A stretch of 64,000 nt of DNA from Harmonia axyridis (Eukaryota; Arthropoda; Insecta; Coleoptera; Coccinellidae), in NCBI RefSeq assembly GCF_914767665.1, contig NC_059503.1, positions 57,988,352 to 58,052,351 on the forward strand, in the 5' to 3' direction. This document shows, one piece after another, positions 45,940 to 58,803 of the stretch (within the stretch, counting starts at the first letter, position 1; the number at the start of each line of letters is the position of its first letter). The translations under genes were made by a program, and so were the position numbers. The notes under the pieces are model-generated. The model saw nothing but the letters and a program-made list of their open reading frames with translations, made no database searches and was not told where the DNA came from.

Positions 45940-47735
45940 TAAGAATGTAATTGAGTACCTACCTATAAAATGAAATTTTCAACGTTAGAAGTTCGAGTAA
46001 AATTTACAGTCTCTGTTGCTTAAGAAAGTCATATTACAGTACAGACATTAATTGGATTGATTTTGGATATGTCTAGATACGCTTTATAGAATAAATGTTA
46101 TCACAAGTGGTGTCTGACTTACACGATATCGATTGAATAATTAGTCATCATACATAACATTCTTCCCATTCATATCTACTGAGTACTGATGGCTTCAGAA
46201 ATATTGAATTGAGTGATGCAAATTGATATATTCATAGGAGCAAACGCACCTCATTTTATAAAGAAATTGCTTTCGATCTCAATGAACTGTATTAACACTG
46301 TAATTTGTTTTGTATTCCCATAATTTGTTTGCTTTCTTCAAATTTCTGATGATTTTTATTCAACGTACATGCTTAAATGCATATCATTATATAACCGAAA
46401 AACAATGTCAATACAGACAAGGATTATTATACATTTAAAGGTACATATACATTAATTTAGCTTATTATTCTCAAAAGAATTTTATATGATTATAGTGTCC
46501 TGTTACTGTGAACGATTGGTAACGTTCAATCATGTTCGATGTATGAAGGTTCACAGATAAATATAATTAATATATTTATATATGAAAATGAGAAGCTAAA
46601 TGGGTAACTCTTGTCCAAAATGAAATAAACAACTATAATAAATGAGTGAAAATTAATATCAGAGCTACTATGGGTGGTTGCGAGCTTAATTCTTCATTAT
46701 TATTAAAAATTAATGGTATATTCAATATTTATCACCGAAGAAAATGCTATAACTCACTCATTGTATTATAAATACCTACCACTTCGTTCACCAAATGGAA
46801 TGGAAAATGAGAATTTGTGCTGGTTTTTCTTATATAGTAGCTCATTTTCAAGGTTGAAATGGTATATCTTATAGTTGGAAAAACTTTAGTGTATAGGTTG
46901 CCAGATGTGAAATAACTCATTATGAAAATTTAAAATGCCTATTTCTTTTCATTAAGGTTAAATCGGAAAGAGTAGTAAAGGAAAAAAGGGTTCCTTTTGA
47001 CCTCAATAATCTACTGGTAAAATACATGTACAAGTCAGAGACTTACCCTCTATGGTATTAATCTCATTATCCCCTTTACCTTGTTAGTAGTTATTTCTTC
47101 AACATATTAATTACTGAACTTACATAACCTTAAATGGTAGATTCCCGAATGATTCCATCAATATCAATGATAGAGGAACACATAAAGCTAGCAACCCACC
47201 CTCGAGAAACATCTCGGTACCATTACCCGGTACGAGGTACCGAACATGGCGATACTCATTCCTTGACGTACCAAATAAATCGATCGTCTTGGCGAACATG
47301 ATTTCGAACTTAATGCTGCCGCCCGATTTTCACTTGAATTATTGGCCCGGTCAAAGATGAATTATAACCAATCGGTCCATAGATAGGCGAGAGGCCCTCG
47401 ACTTCTTTTTTTCGTCTTTTCTGGAACAATTAATATCAGTGGGACTGGATTCGGGTTGTGTGTGGTATCGTGGAATAATGTGATTGTCGATTAATATCAC
47501 TCCTTGGGTTATTCATTTCGATAAAAAGTATATGTAACTGTCCTAAGCTTTCTGTCTATTTTCAATGTACCTATTTCCCGCAATCATATGGAAGAGAACC
47601 TATGTTTTGAGACGTGTAAGGTATCGATTTTCAAGTTCAATATTTCCGCTTTTAAGGACTTGAGTATCGGAAGCTTAATTAACTAACAGTACCAACGAGG
47701 CTGAAAAAAATAAAGAGTTTTATCTAAAATTCATA
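45940..47735. other. Unassigned sequence
   Basis: Mostly AT-rich. A patch at 47190-47420 is GC-richer (ACCCTCGAGAAACATCTCGG, GGTACCATTACCCGGTACG) with short local palindromes. No gene recognised. Confidence 0.3.
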
Positions 47736-47738
47736 ATT

Positions 47739-49000
47739 TACTTTTTGTGCGCCGTTTTACAATAGATGGCTGTAGCGGTAAGTGGTAGTCGAAATAAGTA
47801 GATCGTAGATGTCATACAATAAGCTGAGGTATTTGTGAACATAACGCCATCGAAATATTAATCGATTTTTGTCTGTATCATAAAGTTATTTTGGATTAAA
47901 CATGTCAGCTTAGGAGCTAAATTCTCGTCATTTGCAGGAGGTTTTAATTTTCTGCTTTATTATGTACAAATATGCGGCTGAGGCTCATCGAATGCTCTCA
48001 ATCCTATGGTGAGGCCGCTATTAGTGAAAGAACGTGTCGAGATTGGTTTCAAGTTTCAACACTTCAAGAACGATGATGTCGAAGACCAGAATGGCGGTGG
48101 AAGAGAGAAGGTTTTCGAAGATGCAGAATTGAAGGCATCACTTGATCAAGACTCGTGTCAAACGCAACAAGAATAGACAGGATCATTGGGAGTGACGTAA
48201 CAAGCCATTTCGCAACGCCTTAAAGTCATGGGAATGATTCAGAAACAAGGAAATTGGGTGCCGTACGAATTGAAGCCGACATATGTTGAACGGCGTTTGT
48301 TTGCTTGTGAACAGCTGCTTGCAAGGCAAAGACGGAAAGGATTTCATCCTCTCATTGTGACTGAAGACAAAACATTTTTCATTGCGATAATCCCAAGCGC
48401 AGAATATCATGGGGATATTCCGGCCATGCTTTCACGTCGACGGCCAAACCGAATATTAACGGTTCCAAGGTCATGCTCAGTATTTATTGAGACCAGCTCG
48501 GAGTAGTATATTATGAGTTGTTAAAACCGACTGAGACAATCACAGGCGATCGTTATCGAATGCAAAATGCGTTTGAGTCGAGCACTGAGTGACAAACGTT
48601 CGCAATACAACAAAAGACATGATAAAGTGATTTTACAACACGACAATGCTCGAACCCATGTTGCGAAAGTGGTCAAGACATACTTGGGACCGTTGAAATG
48701 GGAAGTCCTACCACATCTGTCTTATTATCCAGACGTTGTTTCCTCGGACTATCACTTGTTTCGATCAATGGCAGCCTGACCATCACTTCCGGTCTTATGA
48801 AGAAGTAAAAAATTGCATCGATTCCTGGATCGCTTCAAAAGAGGACTAGTTTTTTCAACGCGGGATTCTAACGCTGCCTGAAAGATGGGAAAAAGTATTG
48901 GCCAGCGATGGACAATACTTTGAATCATAAATGAATAACCACTCTTTCACAATAAAGCCTTGAATTTCGAAAAAAAACGGCGGGAGCAAAGTTGTACGCC
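47739..49000 (+). mobile_element. Mariner element (mauritiana-like), degenerate
   Basis: About 1.26 kb, the usual mariner size. The right end is GCGGGAGCAAAGTTGTACGCC-like next to TA at 49001-49002. The left end is eroded (only GCGCCGTTTTACAATAG is clear), but the fragment at 6553-6717 preserves the intact version AGGCGTACAACTTTGC. Confidence 0.8.
47902..48930 (+). pseudogene. Mariner transposase, DD34D type, many stops
   Basis: Starts at ATG 47902 (MSA, stop, ELNSRHLQEV) and ends at TAA 48930. Recognisable pieces in order: HTH region, LKVMGMIQKQGNWVPYELKP, CEQLLARQRRKGF, TEDKTF (first Asp; TGDEKW in active relatives), ILQHDNARTHVAK (second Asp), VVSSDYHLFRSM (third Asp), RSYEEVKNCIDSWIASK, ILTLPERWEKVLASDGQYFE. 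There are 34 residues between the second and third Asp. Frameshifts and stops are scattered along the gene. Confidence 0.85.
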
Positions 49001-49009
49001 TATGTAGTT

Positions 49010-50605
49010 TAAAAAAAGTTGTATGATTGAATGAATCATTCTATTATGATTTTGATAATCGATTGAAAAATGATAACTTCATTCATCAATCCAATTAACT
49101 TTTTCAAGGAATTTATGTACACTTTTGGCTCAGTGTATTAATTGAAATTAGTTTCAAGAGCTTCGCGATTAAAAACAATAATTTCTTGTTCAAATACGGT
49201 AAAATAATATGCTGTAATCTCCTCAAAATTGAGATATCGCAATTATTAAAAAGAAGACATTTTTTAAACAAATGAGGCAATATCTGAGTGTTCGTCAACT
49301 CTTTTGTCTTTCAACGAATCATTGCACAGAGTCTTCTGAATTTTTCACTTTTTTTGTTCTCCCCCGTATATAACAAGAAAATGAAGTAAATGATGAGGGC
49401 ATCTGAACAGTTATGTTCCTGAAGAATCAAGCTACAATTCAAAAAATAATTGCTTAAATCGGCCCAGGGTTCAAGAAAAAATGAAATACACCCTATGTTG
49501 AGATTTTGACCGTTGTATAGCTCAGTGACGTGCCATTTTTTCTATAAAACATAAGATCATAACCCCTATGCGCGCTGATGATTAGAATAAAATTCTTAAT
49601 TGCATGTCAATGAATGAGTATTATTCACTCCTTGAATCTCAACATATTTCATTCGAATATCTCGATCGGTACCAGTACGAAGCATTTTTCAAAAGAATTA
49701 TTTGGTAAACTGTCATTATTTTTCTCGCAGAATCACCCGCTGAAGTTTTTCGCACTCAAAAAACACCCTGTATGTTCTCTATTCTAGATCTTGGAAAATA
49801 TAAACTTTTCAGACCAAACTTATCATAAGTTTATGATTATTACAAATAATTAACCAATATCCTGCAATGGACTAAGTTAACGTATCATCAACCCCTATAT
49901 CCACATGTAAAAGGAATCCTCTGACCATTTCTTCGAAACACCCCACTTGCTTTTGCACGTATAGTGACCCCAAGGCCCATCGATACAGTCCCATACCTTC
50001 GATTGATCCCGTTCCAACCAGTTGCATCCGATCGACCCCTTCGAGGATCCAACCCCTATCTAGTTGTCATTCGATTCGAGTAACCGACTGACCGGTACAC
50101 GTTCACTAGGTGTATGGTCACCAGGTGCAGGTGCCTCGGAGAGGATTATCGAGAAACGGTCTCGTCGAAATGTCGTTAGGTTATAGGTCTTCGGTTAATG
50201 AAGAAGGGCTTAAGCGCTTAACGTGAGGGTCGGCTTGCGGTGGTCATCATAATGGGCCAGGCCTGTTGATGAATATAGAGTCGAACGTTTTTGGGTATTG
50301 AATACCTATTCCAATGGGAATTCGAAAGGTAATATCCTCAAAGTGTAATTCAGTTAACCAGTTCATTATTTCCTAACCAGACCATATGATTGTTTGGATA
50401 GTAAAAAATTATTGGGAAAACTAGAAAGATGTGGAAATCGAGAACCGGCATTGCATTAGGCCAAGCCATATTTCACATTAAGAAATCGAAGGACCATCAG
50501 GCAGATTTATGTTTGTAGACCTTTGTGGCCTTATTGAAAAGAGGCGATCAGAAACTTTGGTCGACGTTGCTCCAAATCATAGGCCGTTCAAAGCATAACA
50601 ATAAA
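49010..50605. other. Unassigned sequence, partly repeat debris
   Basis: ATACACCCTATGTTGAG at 49491 and ACACCCTGTATG at 49765 are end-like motifs of the short repeats noted elsewhere. The patch at 49900-50290 is GC-richer and could be conserved host sequence. No gene recognised. Confidence 0.35.
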
Positions 50606-50610
50606 AACTA

Positions 50611-51538
50611 AAGGGTGTTCTTTTTAGAGCTATAGAACTTTAAATTGCAATAAAACAACGATGGATTATTCGATTGACATGAATTTCATTTATACGCAAG
50701 ATAATCTTGTGGCATTATATTTTGAATATGATTTATGGCATATGACTGGCTCGGATGTAGTCCAATCTGGACGTCCAATTTTCGATGACTTTTTCTAACA
50801 TTTGTGGCCGTATATCGGCAATAACATGGCGAATGTTGTCTTCCAAATGGTCAAGGGTTTGTGGCTTATCCGCATAGACCAATGACTTTACATAGCCCCA
50901 CAGAAAGTAGTCTAGCGGTGTTAAATCACAAGATCTTGGAAGCCAATTCACAGGTCTTAAACGTGAAATTAGGCGGTCACCAAACGTGTCTTTCAATAAA
51001 TCGATTGTGGCACGAGCTGTGTGACATGTTGCGCCGTCTTGTTGGAACCACAGCTCCTGGACATCATGGTTGTTCACTTCAGGAATGAAAAAGTTAGTAA
51101 TCATGGCTCTTTACCGATCACCATTGACTGTAACGTTCTGGCCATAATCGTTTTTGAAGAAGTACGGACCAATGATTCCACCAGCCCATAAAGCGCACCA
51201 AACAGTCAGTTTTTCTGGATGTAACGGTGTTTCGACATACACTTGAGGATTAGCTTCACTCCAAATGCGGCAGTTTTGTTTGTTGACGTAGCCATTCAAC
51301 CAGAAGTGGGCTTCATCGCTAAACAAAATAAAATGGACGAAGTGCGCGGTACGTATTCCGTACAGAACCATTATTTTCGAAATAAAATTGCACTATTTGC
51401 AAGCGTTGTTCAGGCGTGAGTCTATTCACGATGAATTGACAAACCAAACTGAGAATAAATCACTTGACAGCTGTTTAATCGGTCGCCATCTTGAATAGAA
51501 ATGTCAATTTAAAGTTATTTACCTCGAAAAAAACACCC
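50611..51538 (-). mobile_element. DD41D Tc1/mariner deletion derivative, copy 5
   Basis: Begins AAGGGTGTTCTTTTTAGAGC after TA (50609-50610) and ends with the inverse of GGGTGTTTTTTTCGAGG next to TA at 51539-51540. About 930 bp, reverse orientation. It lies within about 25 bp of the left arm of the foldback element at 51563. Confidence 0.85.
50733..51429 (-). pseudogene. Transposase remnant of DD41D copy 5
   Basis: One frame holds FSDEAHFWLNGYVNKQNCR (first Asp) through to SRLDYIRAS, with a single stop at about 51108 where DRYRAM has become DR-stop-RAM. FQQDGATCHTA and SCDLTPLDYFLWG keep the second and third Asp. The N-terminal Met codon has become GTG (51429). Near the C-terminus the RGG of RASRGGHMPE is deleted and the frame ends. 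Confidence 0.85.
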
Positions 51539-51562
51539 TATACATAAGAAATACATAACTTT

Positions 51563-52800
51563 TGAACCAGGGAACACATTTGAAATGTTTTTTTCCCAGT
51601 TTGCAGCTAGAAGGGCTATTCTTCATTGATCGTTGAGGTTTTTTAATTTTTCAGTGGTATTTATCGTCTTCAGTTATGAGTTACATGATTAAGTGGAAAA
51701 AGTAACTGCTCAGCTGTTAAGCAAATACATATTGATTAATTTTTTTCCATGTTTTTTTTTGGAATTGTAATATTTTTATTCTCTTCATTAAAGGCATCAT
51801 CATTATTTTTATTATGTTCCATTTTTCTTATTCGTTCATTATTTCGCTTTTTTCATTGGAATATCGAAGGTAAAAGTACATAATAACAGCATTCTTGAAT
51901 GGTTCACTATCTTGCCAGAATTTCTATTTTGAAGAGGGATTCAGCTAGTATCGTTGGCTAAAAGTTGATATGGTTAACTTTGCCTTTTCTTGATCATTTA
52001 TTAATACCATCAACTTGAATGTCTTGGAAGGTGTTTCGTGAAAGGGCATATGGAATGTTTTCTAGCAAAGATGTGGCTGAGGTTTTTCGTATTCAGTTGA
52101 TGACGGCGTATTCCAGGAACCATAAAATGCTTTATGAGCACAGGTCTCCAACGTTCAGGCTCCTTCCTATATTCCATACAGAGTAACACTAGATGAATCT
52201 ATAATCCGGGAAATTGACAACTTCAGAAAAGAGAAGGGGCTTTTACGAATGCAACTATGGCTGAAGTGTAGACTTAATAATGAAATCGAAGAAGACAAAA
52301 TCGAAGATCAAGTTGAAGGTTTTCACTGCACATGTAAAGGAGGCGCAGTGTAACCTGTGCTAACATAGCATTCTGGGATACGTACGTCAGCAACTGAACA
52401 CAAAGTACTCTAGCAAAGTTTTGCTGGAAAATGTTCAAGATAGAGCATCCCTAAAAACTTTTCAGCACCTTTAAATCGATGGCAATAGTAAATGATCAAA
52501 AGGCAACAAAGTTGTAGCCATCGATACTGGCTTATTCTCGCTTCATATAGCCGAGTGACTTGCTGGATATTGTATCATTCAAGAATGATGTTATCATATT
52601 ATTTTGCCTCCAATATTCAAATGAAACTAGTGAAATACTGAACGAATAATAAAAATAAAAGATTTTTCCCCTAGTCCTGTAACTCATGAATAAAGACGAT
52701 AAATTGCCCTAAGAAATTGAAAAACCTTATTGATCAATGAAGAATAGCTCTTTTAGCTGCAAAGAAGCGAAAAACCTCTTCAAATATGTGTCTCATTTCA
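51563..52800. mobile_element. Foldback DNA element with ~140-bp inverted arms
   Basis: The left arm (51563-51710) and the right arm (52660-52800) are imperfect inverted repeats. Shared stretches are TTTGCAGCTA, GCTATTCTTCATTGATC, TTTATCGTCTT and ATGAGTTACA, in mirrored order. The interior encodes the relic at 52162-52474. Size and arm length suggest a decayed DNA transposon. Confidence 0.6.
52162..52474 (+). pseudogene. SWIM-finger protein tail inside the foldback element
   Basis: The plus strand is open for about 65 codons, ending DQVEGFHCTCKGGA. After a short frameshift it continues HSILGYVRQQLNTKY and runs to a stop at 52472-52474. CTCKxGA followed by C-x-H and LGYVRxQ is the pattern of SWIM zinc fingers (CxC...CxH) in a family of insect transposon proteins. 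The Cys/His pair is partly destroyed (a stop lies between the second Cys and the His). The N-terminal part is unrecognisable. Confidence 0.5.
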
Positions 52801-52809
52801 ACAGTAATG

Positions 52810-53149
52810 ATAATATTACATTTTGTATCTTCTATCGTTTTATCTACTTAAAAAACCTTATAACTTGGGATTGGGAACCAGAGTTGACCAGAGTCTTCTG
52901 ATCATCTTTTCTTATTGAGGGTATAAAGATCTAAAAAATACAAAACTAGTATTTGAAATTAACCGAAATCATTTTTTATACATTCAGCTGTCTGGTCCTT
53001 TATCAGTTCTGTGAGCTAAACTCTCCTCTATCCGGGTTTGGTTCCGGAAACGTGACCATTGAGCTACACAATCCAGCCAACAATCATGTAGGTGGAGTAC
53101 ATCCAAAACACCCCTCAGATGGAAATTAGTTGTAAATAATACAAGTGAT
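52810..53149. other. Unassigned sequence
   Basis: A short stretch between the foldback element and the RTE relic. No gene or tRNA was confirmed. Confidence 0.3.
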
Positions 53150-53615
53150 GAAAATAAGTTAGTTCGGCCTAGAAATCTCTAGTTTTTGTGACATAAAACC
53201 TGAAGTAAAAACACAAGTGGATAAGGCAACAAGAACAGTCATACAGCTCAATGATACCACATTCCGCAACAAATTCTAGGAATTGACACAAACAGTCGTA
53301 TTAACCACCATAAGACCTATTATAAAATATGCAGAAGAAACAAGACCTGAAACATCGAACCCCCTCCAGGTAATAGAGACAGCGGAGATAAAAATAGTCA
53401 GAAGAATAATCAAGAAATACTCTATTGGATAGGCAGAGAAGAAAAGCCCTCAGAAGAACATGCCAGTTAGGTGATTGGTACTGAACTAAAAGATTCAGTG
53501 GAATGGTCCTATCACCCGAATGACATGGGACAGTGTCTTGAAGATTGCTAAAGGTAGATCACCACTGGCAAAACGAAGCCCATGGGACCTTGAAAACGAT
53601 GGATGATTAATCTGC
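53150..53615 (+). pseudogene. RTE-like LINE C-terminal relic, second subfamily
   Basis: Read with frameshifts: VKTQVDKATRTVIQLNDTTF with RNKF, TTIRPIIKYAEETRPETS, IETAEIKIVRRIIKK, WNGPITRMTWDSVLKIAKGR, SPLAKRSPW. This matches the end of RTE-type reverse transcriptases of a different subfamily from the relic at 40.8 kb. No 3' tail is evident. Confidence 0.7.
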
Positions 53616-53619
53616 CTAC

Positions 53620-56600
53620 ATGACACTAGTTGCGACGTTAAACAGGCATTGTGCTTAGTTGCATGCTGAAAGAAGAAAACAAATAATGGAGATGATGTTT
53701 GAGGGTAAGTGATGAGATTAATTATGGAAATGGAAGACTCCTTTTGAGTATATCACAAGGAAGCCTAATTTTCCTAATATGTACAGTTAAATGAATATAC
53801 AGTGAGTGATGATCCGAAAGATAGCAAGGTAACAACAGTAAAGTAAGCAAAAGTCACCATTCTATTTGCTATAGAAGATAAATATCACAATTTGAAGCAA
53901 TTTTGCGAAATTAAGATGAAATCAACTGGTGCAAGGTTCAAAATAAACAATCTGTTTTTGAATAGGAATCAAAAATATAAATTATCAAAGCAAACAAAAT
54001 TTTTGTTTATCCTCAATATATAAATTGAGAATAAACTGAGGTAAATAGTACTTATGCTACTGTCTTCATGTACACAAAATTTCAAAAAATTCAGCGAATC
54101 TATTCTGGAGTAATAACTTCTCGTAGAGAAATATCCTATTCTGTTGACATTGTAGTGATTCCATAGCCACAAAATTTTCAGTGTTTCATGATTTTCCATT
54201 CGATGTTTCTGATGACCAAAACAAATTGACTTTGATCTGGCTTATTCCGCCAAAGAAATGGACAGAATTTGACTAAAGATTTCTTATCATTTAATTCAAT
54301 ATAATAGATTCAGAAACCATTTATATTATTAAATTTTGGCCAATACTCAAAATAATAAATAGAAATGATATAGCACTAAAATACAGAAAAGTGAATCTCA
54401 TGTTTTTTCGACTATTTTTTCGCAAACTCAATATACCTGTGAATAATTTGAAAAAACAATATACCTACTTATATTCAATGTCAGAAGTTATTTCCATAAT
54501 TATGCCCAATTCATAATCGTTAATCGACTATTGTACAAGAGCGATAGGTATTTACCAATATCAGCAGAGCAACTATTATTCTCTACATGTAATATTACCA
54601 CAAAAATCGTTTGCTTGATCAACAACTCCGCTTTCGAAGAATGGATAACTTTTCAAATGGAACGAATTCGATGTTTTTCCAATCAGGAATCTCATTTAAA
54701 CAACCTTATGGGATTCACAGTGTGAAGCACAAGATTAGAATTGTAAGAAAACATCGATTATTGCCGTAAATAGTAATTCCAATTTGATTTATCGGATCTG
54801 ATGGGCCGATACATTGTTTTTCTTCAATTATGGAATACATACCTCATCGTTTTGCATCGCAGGTGGTTTAAAGCGAACATACCATATCAGATATGTTTCT
54901 CGGATTCATCTGTCGAGAACACTTAACAACAATTTGATGCATGGAGACCTTTGGTCAATATGGAATATACTTCTCCTTGAGTGAGAGTTTTGAAATTATT
55001 TGTTTTTTTTTTATCTGCTTGAAGGATTTGATAACTGTCTAATAGCACAATGCAGAGTACCTAGGTGTTGAACATGAAAGTTTTTTTGTCCTTTATTTCA
55101 GAACAACGAGTTTGATATAGATTAACTTTTGTATTTAGACGTTGAATTACAATATCAGGTCTCATGCAGAATTTTATGTTGATAGCTTCACTACCACCAG
55201 ACAAAATTCATTATGAGAAGGCACTGAATATTTCGGATATAACATTGTTTGAAATTTCAAAAATTCAAGCAATACATCCAAAAAATTCCAAATATTCACG
55301 AAACAAGATATCTGACTGGGTCAACATGGAATACAATAAATAACAATATTGCTTATTCAATATTTTATGAATATGTCAATTTCACATTTGAGAAAAGATA
55401 TAGGGTGATTACATTTCTTGGGAACAAATTGAACAACAATGGAATTCAAAATTAAAATTTAAATTATTTAGAATTTCTTAGGTGATTCTTACTTTCATGA
55501 ACCAAGAATCTAGTTAAAATTTACGAAGTCATCGTGATGGTTTTTCGTGTAGAATTTTTTTCTCTAATTCTGTTTCTAATTCTTTCATTCTGCCATATCT
55601 TGTAGAATAAAATCGTTCGAGAATGTCTCAGATTTACACAGATTTCATGGTTATATTCCATTATTATGCTGGTACTATTGGTTGTCGGAACTCTTCTGGT
55701 ACGAATTCATTTATTATCTGACAAATTGGTGCTACAGAAACCTATTCTGCCAATTTTTCAATAGAAAAACCACTTAATGATATTTAAAGAATCAGGTATT
55801 CCATTAGTTTTAAGAGAAATGCAGTGAATTAGACAAAGTAATGTATAATAATTGTATATACAGAAGGCTCATTCTAACACTCGTTCGTTCAAAAACTCAA
55901 TGTGTCCATTTTGAATTCTGAACTCTTGGAAGAATAGCAATGCTTTCTGCATTATAAAAAACTATATTTGAACTATTTGAACATTTCTATAGCACAAATA
56001 ATTATTATTCATCTATATGAATCTACAATATCAGAGTAAGGGCCAGTACCATAAACGAAAGAAAGTCTCGTTTTCCGTGAGAAGTCTCCTTTACAAATGA
56101 AACGTTTTTCATAAACCAATTTTGAGGGTAGAAAAAGGTTTAAAGTGTCCTTCCTCATATAGTCCAGATATTGCGGCCCTTTATAGCAAGAAAGGGATTC
56201 TTTTCAATTCAACAAAATTTCAATTTCTATGAAATATTAACAAATGCAGAACCACTATTTCTCAGAGTAGCGAACCCTAAGAAATTAAACACTCACGAAT
56301 AAAAAAAAGCTTTCTCTAAAAGACGGTTGGAATATGTCCATGAAACCGGAGCCACTTCCAAGCACCATATATGAAGGCGACTTTCTAATAAAACGGTCTT
56401 TACTAAAATGAGTCTTTTCACAAGGATTATGAAACTGGCCCTAAGGCGGCTTTGAAATAATTATATTCATATAAGAAATTGACAGAACCAAACATAAGTT
56501 GATTAAATAATGAGTATGGTATCAATGAGCAATATACATAATGTTATTAGTAGAAAGAAGCAAGTGAATACAAGTGAAATTTTTAGAATAGAGGGGGCTT

Positions 56601-58800
56601 GAAATGATACTCACTTTCTCATTCGACAATTTTCAGATTGTTTTCTGAATCAATATTATAAATAGATAAACCAAATTAATCTTCTTCTTCTATACTTTTG
56701 GCTTTGAACCCCGAAAACTGCCAAGCACAAAATGTAGATATAAAAAAATAAAACGACGAACAAATGCGATTGCGTATGCACCTCCTTAGACGACGCGTAC
56801 GGACAGTGGCGTAACACGGCCAGATGCCCCCTACAGCGTCGCACGTCGTAGGGGGTCGTATATAAATCACAACTACTGATCACATTAAAAGACTGCTCGC
56901 AATTACTGACATGTCAAATCGTTATTTATAAGACCGGGTTTGCCGGCCTCACGTGGTGACGTAGATTCATTCACCGGGGTACCATTTAGGTGGATCCTCG
57001 GCGTTCTTACCTTCGGCACACTTGGTGCGCGATTGGATGTGATCAGGATTTGTGGTTCGACTTTTAAGTAGCTTGATGTTGATCGATCGGCGGAACCGAT
57101 CGAGAGTTATGGATTCTATGAAAGGAGTGCATGTTGAAAAATTGGGGTTGGACTTCTGGTTTAAGCCTTCGTATTCGTTTATAGTTGAGGTGGTACTGTT
57201 GCGGTAAAAAAATGGGACATTTGTTTTTGCCTAGTGTGAAATTGACTTTTTTCCGCCATTATACTCTACGATTTCCCTTGATCTACTAGTCATCGATCTA
57301 TATCATGTAGGACAATATTCTTCAGGTATTTCGTCCACCCATCGTCTATTTTTGCGATTATTCCAAATTCGTCACTGCAATTATTTGCGGCATAATCAAT
57401 TTCTTATTTGAAATGTTTGACATACCTGAAATAATCGATATTAACTGTAGCACCTGCAAATAACTTGGGTACTATGAGAAAATGGTCCATTTCCCAGATC
57501 TGGCTGTCGAGTAATTTTTTTTTGGTTTCCTGGACTTCAGGACCGCATGTTCTATTTTTCGTTGGATATTGTTTCAAAGTTCGACCCACTAATGGCGATT
57601 TTGTTATAGAATTTGATTCTGCCGATCCGCCTGACCGTGAATTTGATAACTCTAGAACAAAAAAACAAATAAAGATTATTAGGTTTGGTATGGTCTAGTC
57701 AATGGACAAAATTTGCCTTACGAAGTTTTTCCGACAATTTCATAACTAAGTATCCGCGATCGAGATGAAATTCATAGAAATCTTACATAATAATCACACA
57801 AAATTTCATGTTAAGTGCGGACCCAGAATCAAAAGCAATTCCAAAATAATATCGGAAAAAAAACTCAACATTGCAGAAACAACAGATACAACCGATATGA
57901 GATGTGGCATGTAATGTAATTTTAGTCGAGTTAACAGGAACAACTGAAGTTCAGTCAAAATATCGAAATAAATACCTAATCTACTTTAGAAGCAACAGAT
58001 TCATCCGATTGATTGATATTTTGCACGTACTGTAATGTTATAATGTTAATTCAAGCGCTATTTATGTGTATCAATAGGTATATCGCGTTCATAAAAAATT
58101 CATGCAAACTTTCGATAGAACTCCCCAATAAAACTGTTACTAAAGAACTGAAATTCAATTTGTATAGCTTTGCAAAATACCTAATCACTCAGAAGATCAT
58201 GACGAGTTTCAGGAAGATCTTAATTCTTTATGTATTATGTTACCGAAAACAAAGACATAGGTAAAAATGAATTTCATCTCATAATACATAAAATTCTATA
58301 TTCTCCAAGGGCGCAATAGGCAGATGAATGAACGGGCGCTCATAATTGATTGACGCCCATTGAGTGGTTTTCTCGAATTTTTATTCACCTTCTAAAATAT
58401 CAAGCTCACATCTATGTTTGTGCTATTCTAGAAATGTAAATCGTTAGGGAGATTAGTTTGATTGTGGAATCCTTTCACTCAATTGTTATCTGAATACCTA
58501 ATAAGATTGTGTTTCTCATCCTATAGATCCTACAACTATAAGTGCTCCTAAAAAAACTCCAAATAAGATTTCAAGGATTGATTCACCTTACTTTTTCAGG
58601 ATGACTGATAGACATTTCAAAGATATGGGTTTCTACGGTTTAATTATATAGTTAGTGATACTCAACCCTAAAATTTTCATTCATACTGCACAAATATCCA
58701 ATTTATGAAATCTAGATTGTGTTTAAAGTTCAAGGTAGAATTATTTAACTACTACATACTGTTCTCGTTTCAGATCACCAGGAAATCCCAACTTCTCTAA
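53620..58800. other. Long unassigned stretch
   Basis: Over 5 kb with no recognisable gene or repeat except the short block at 58285-58390, which resembles 29845-29970. A GC-richer patch at 56790-57110 (ACGCGTACGGAC, GCCGGCCTCACGTGG) could be host regulatory or exonic. Short frames at 57404-57589 and 58013-58264 are not recognised. Confidence 0.3.
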
Positions 58801-58803
58801 CGA

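Noticed and set aside
53030..53100. Possible tRNA-like sequence on the minus strand
   Set aside because: No acceptor stem or T arm could be formed.
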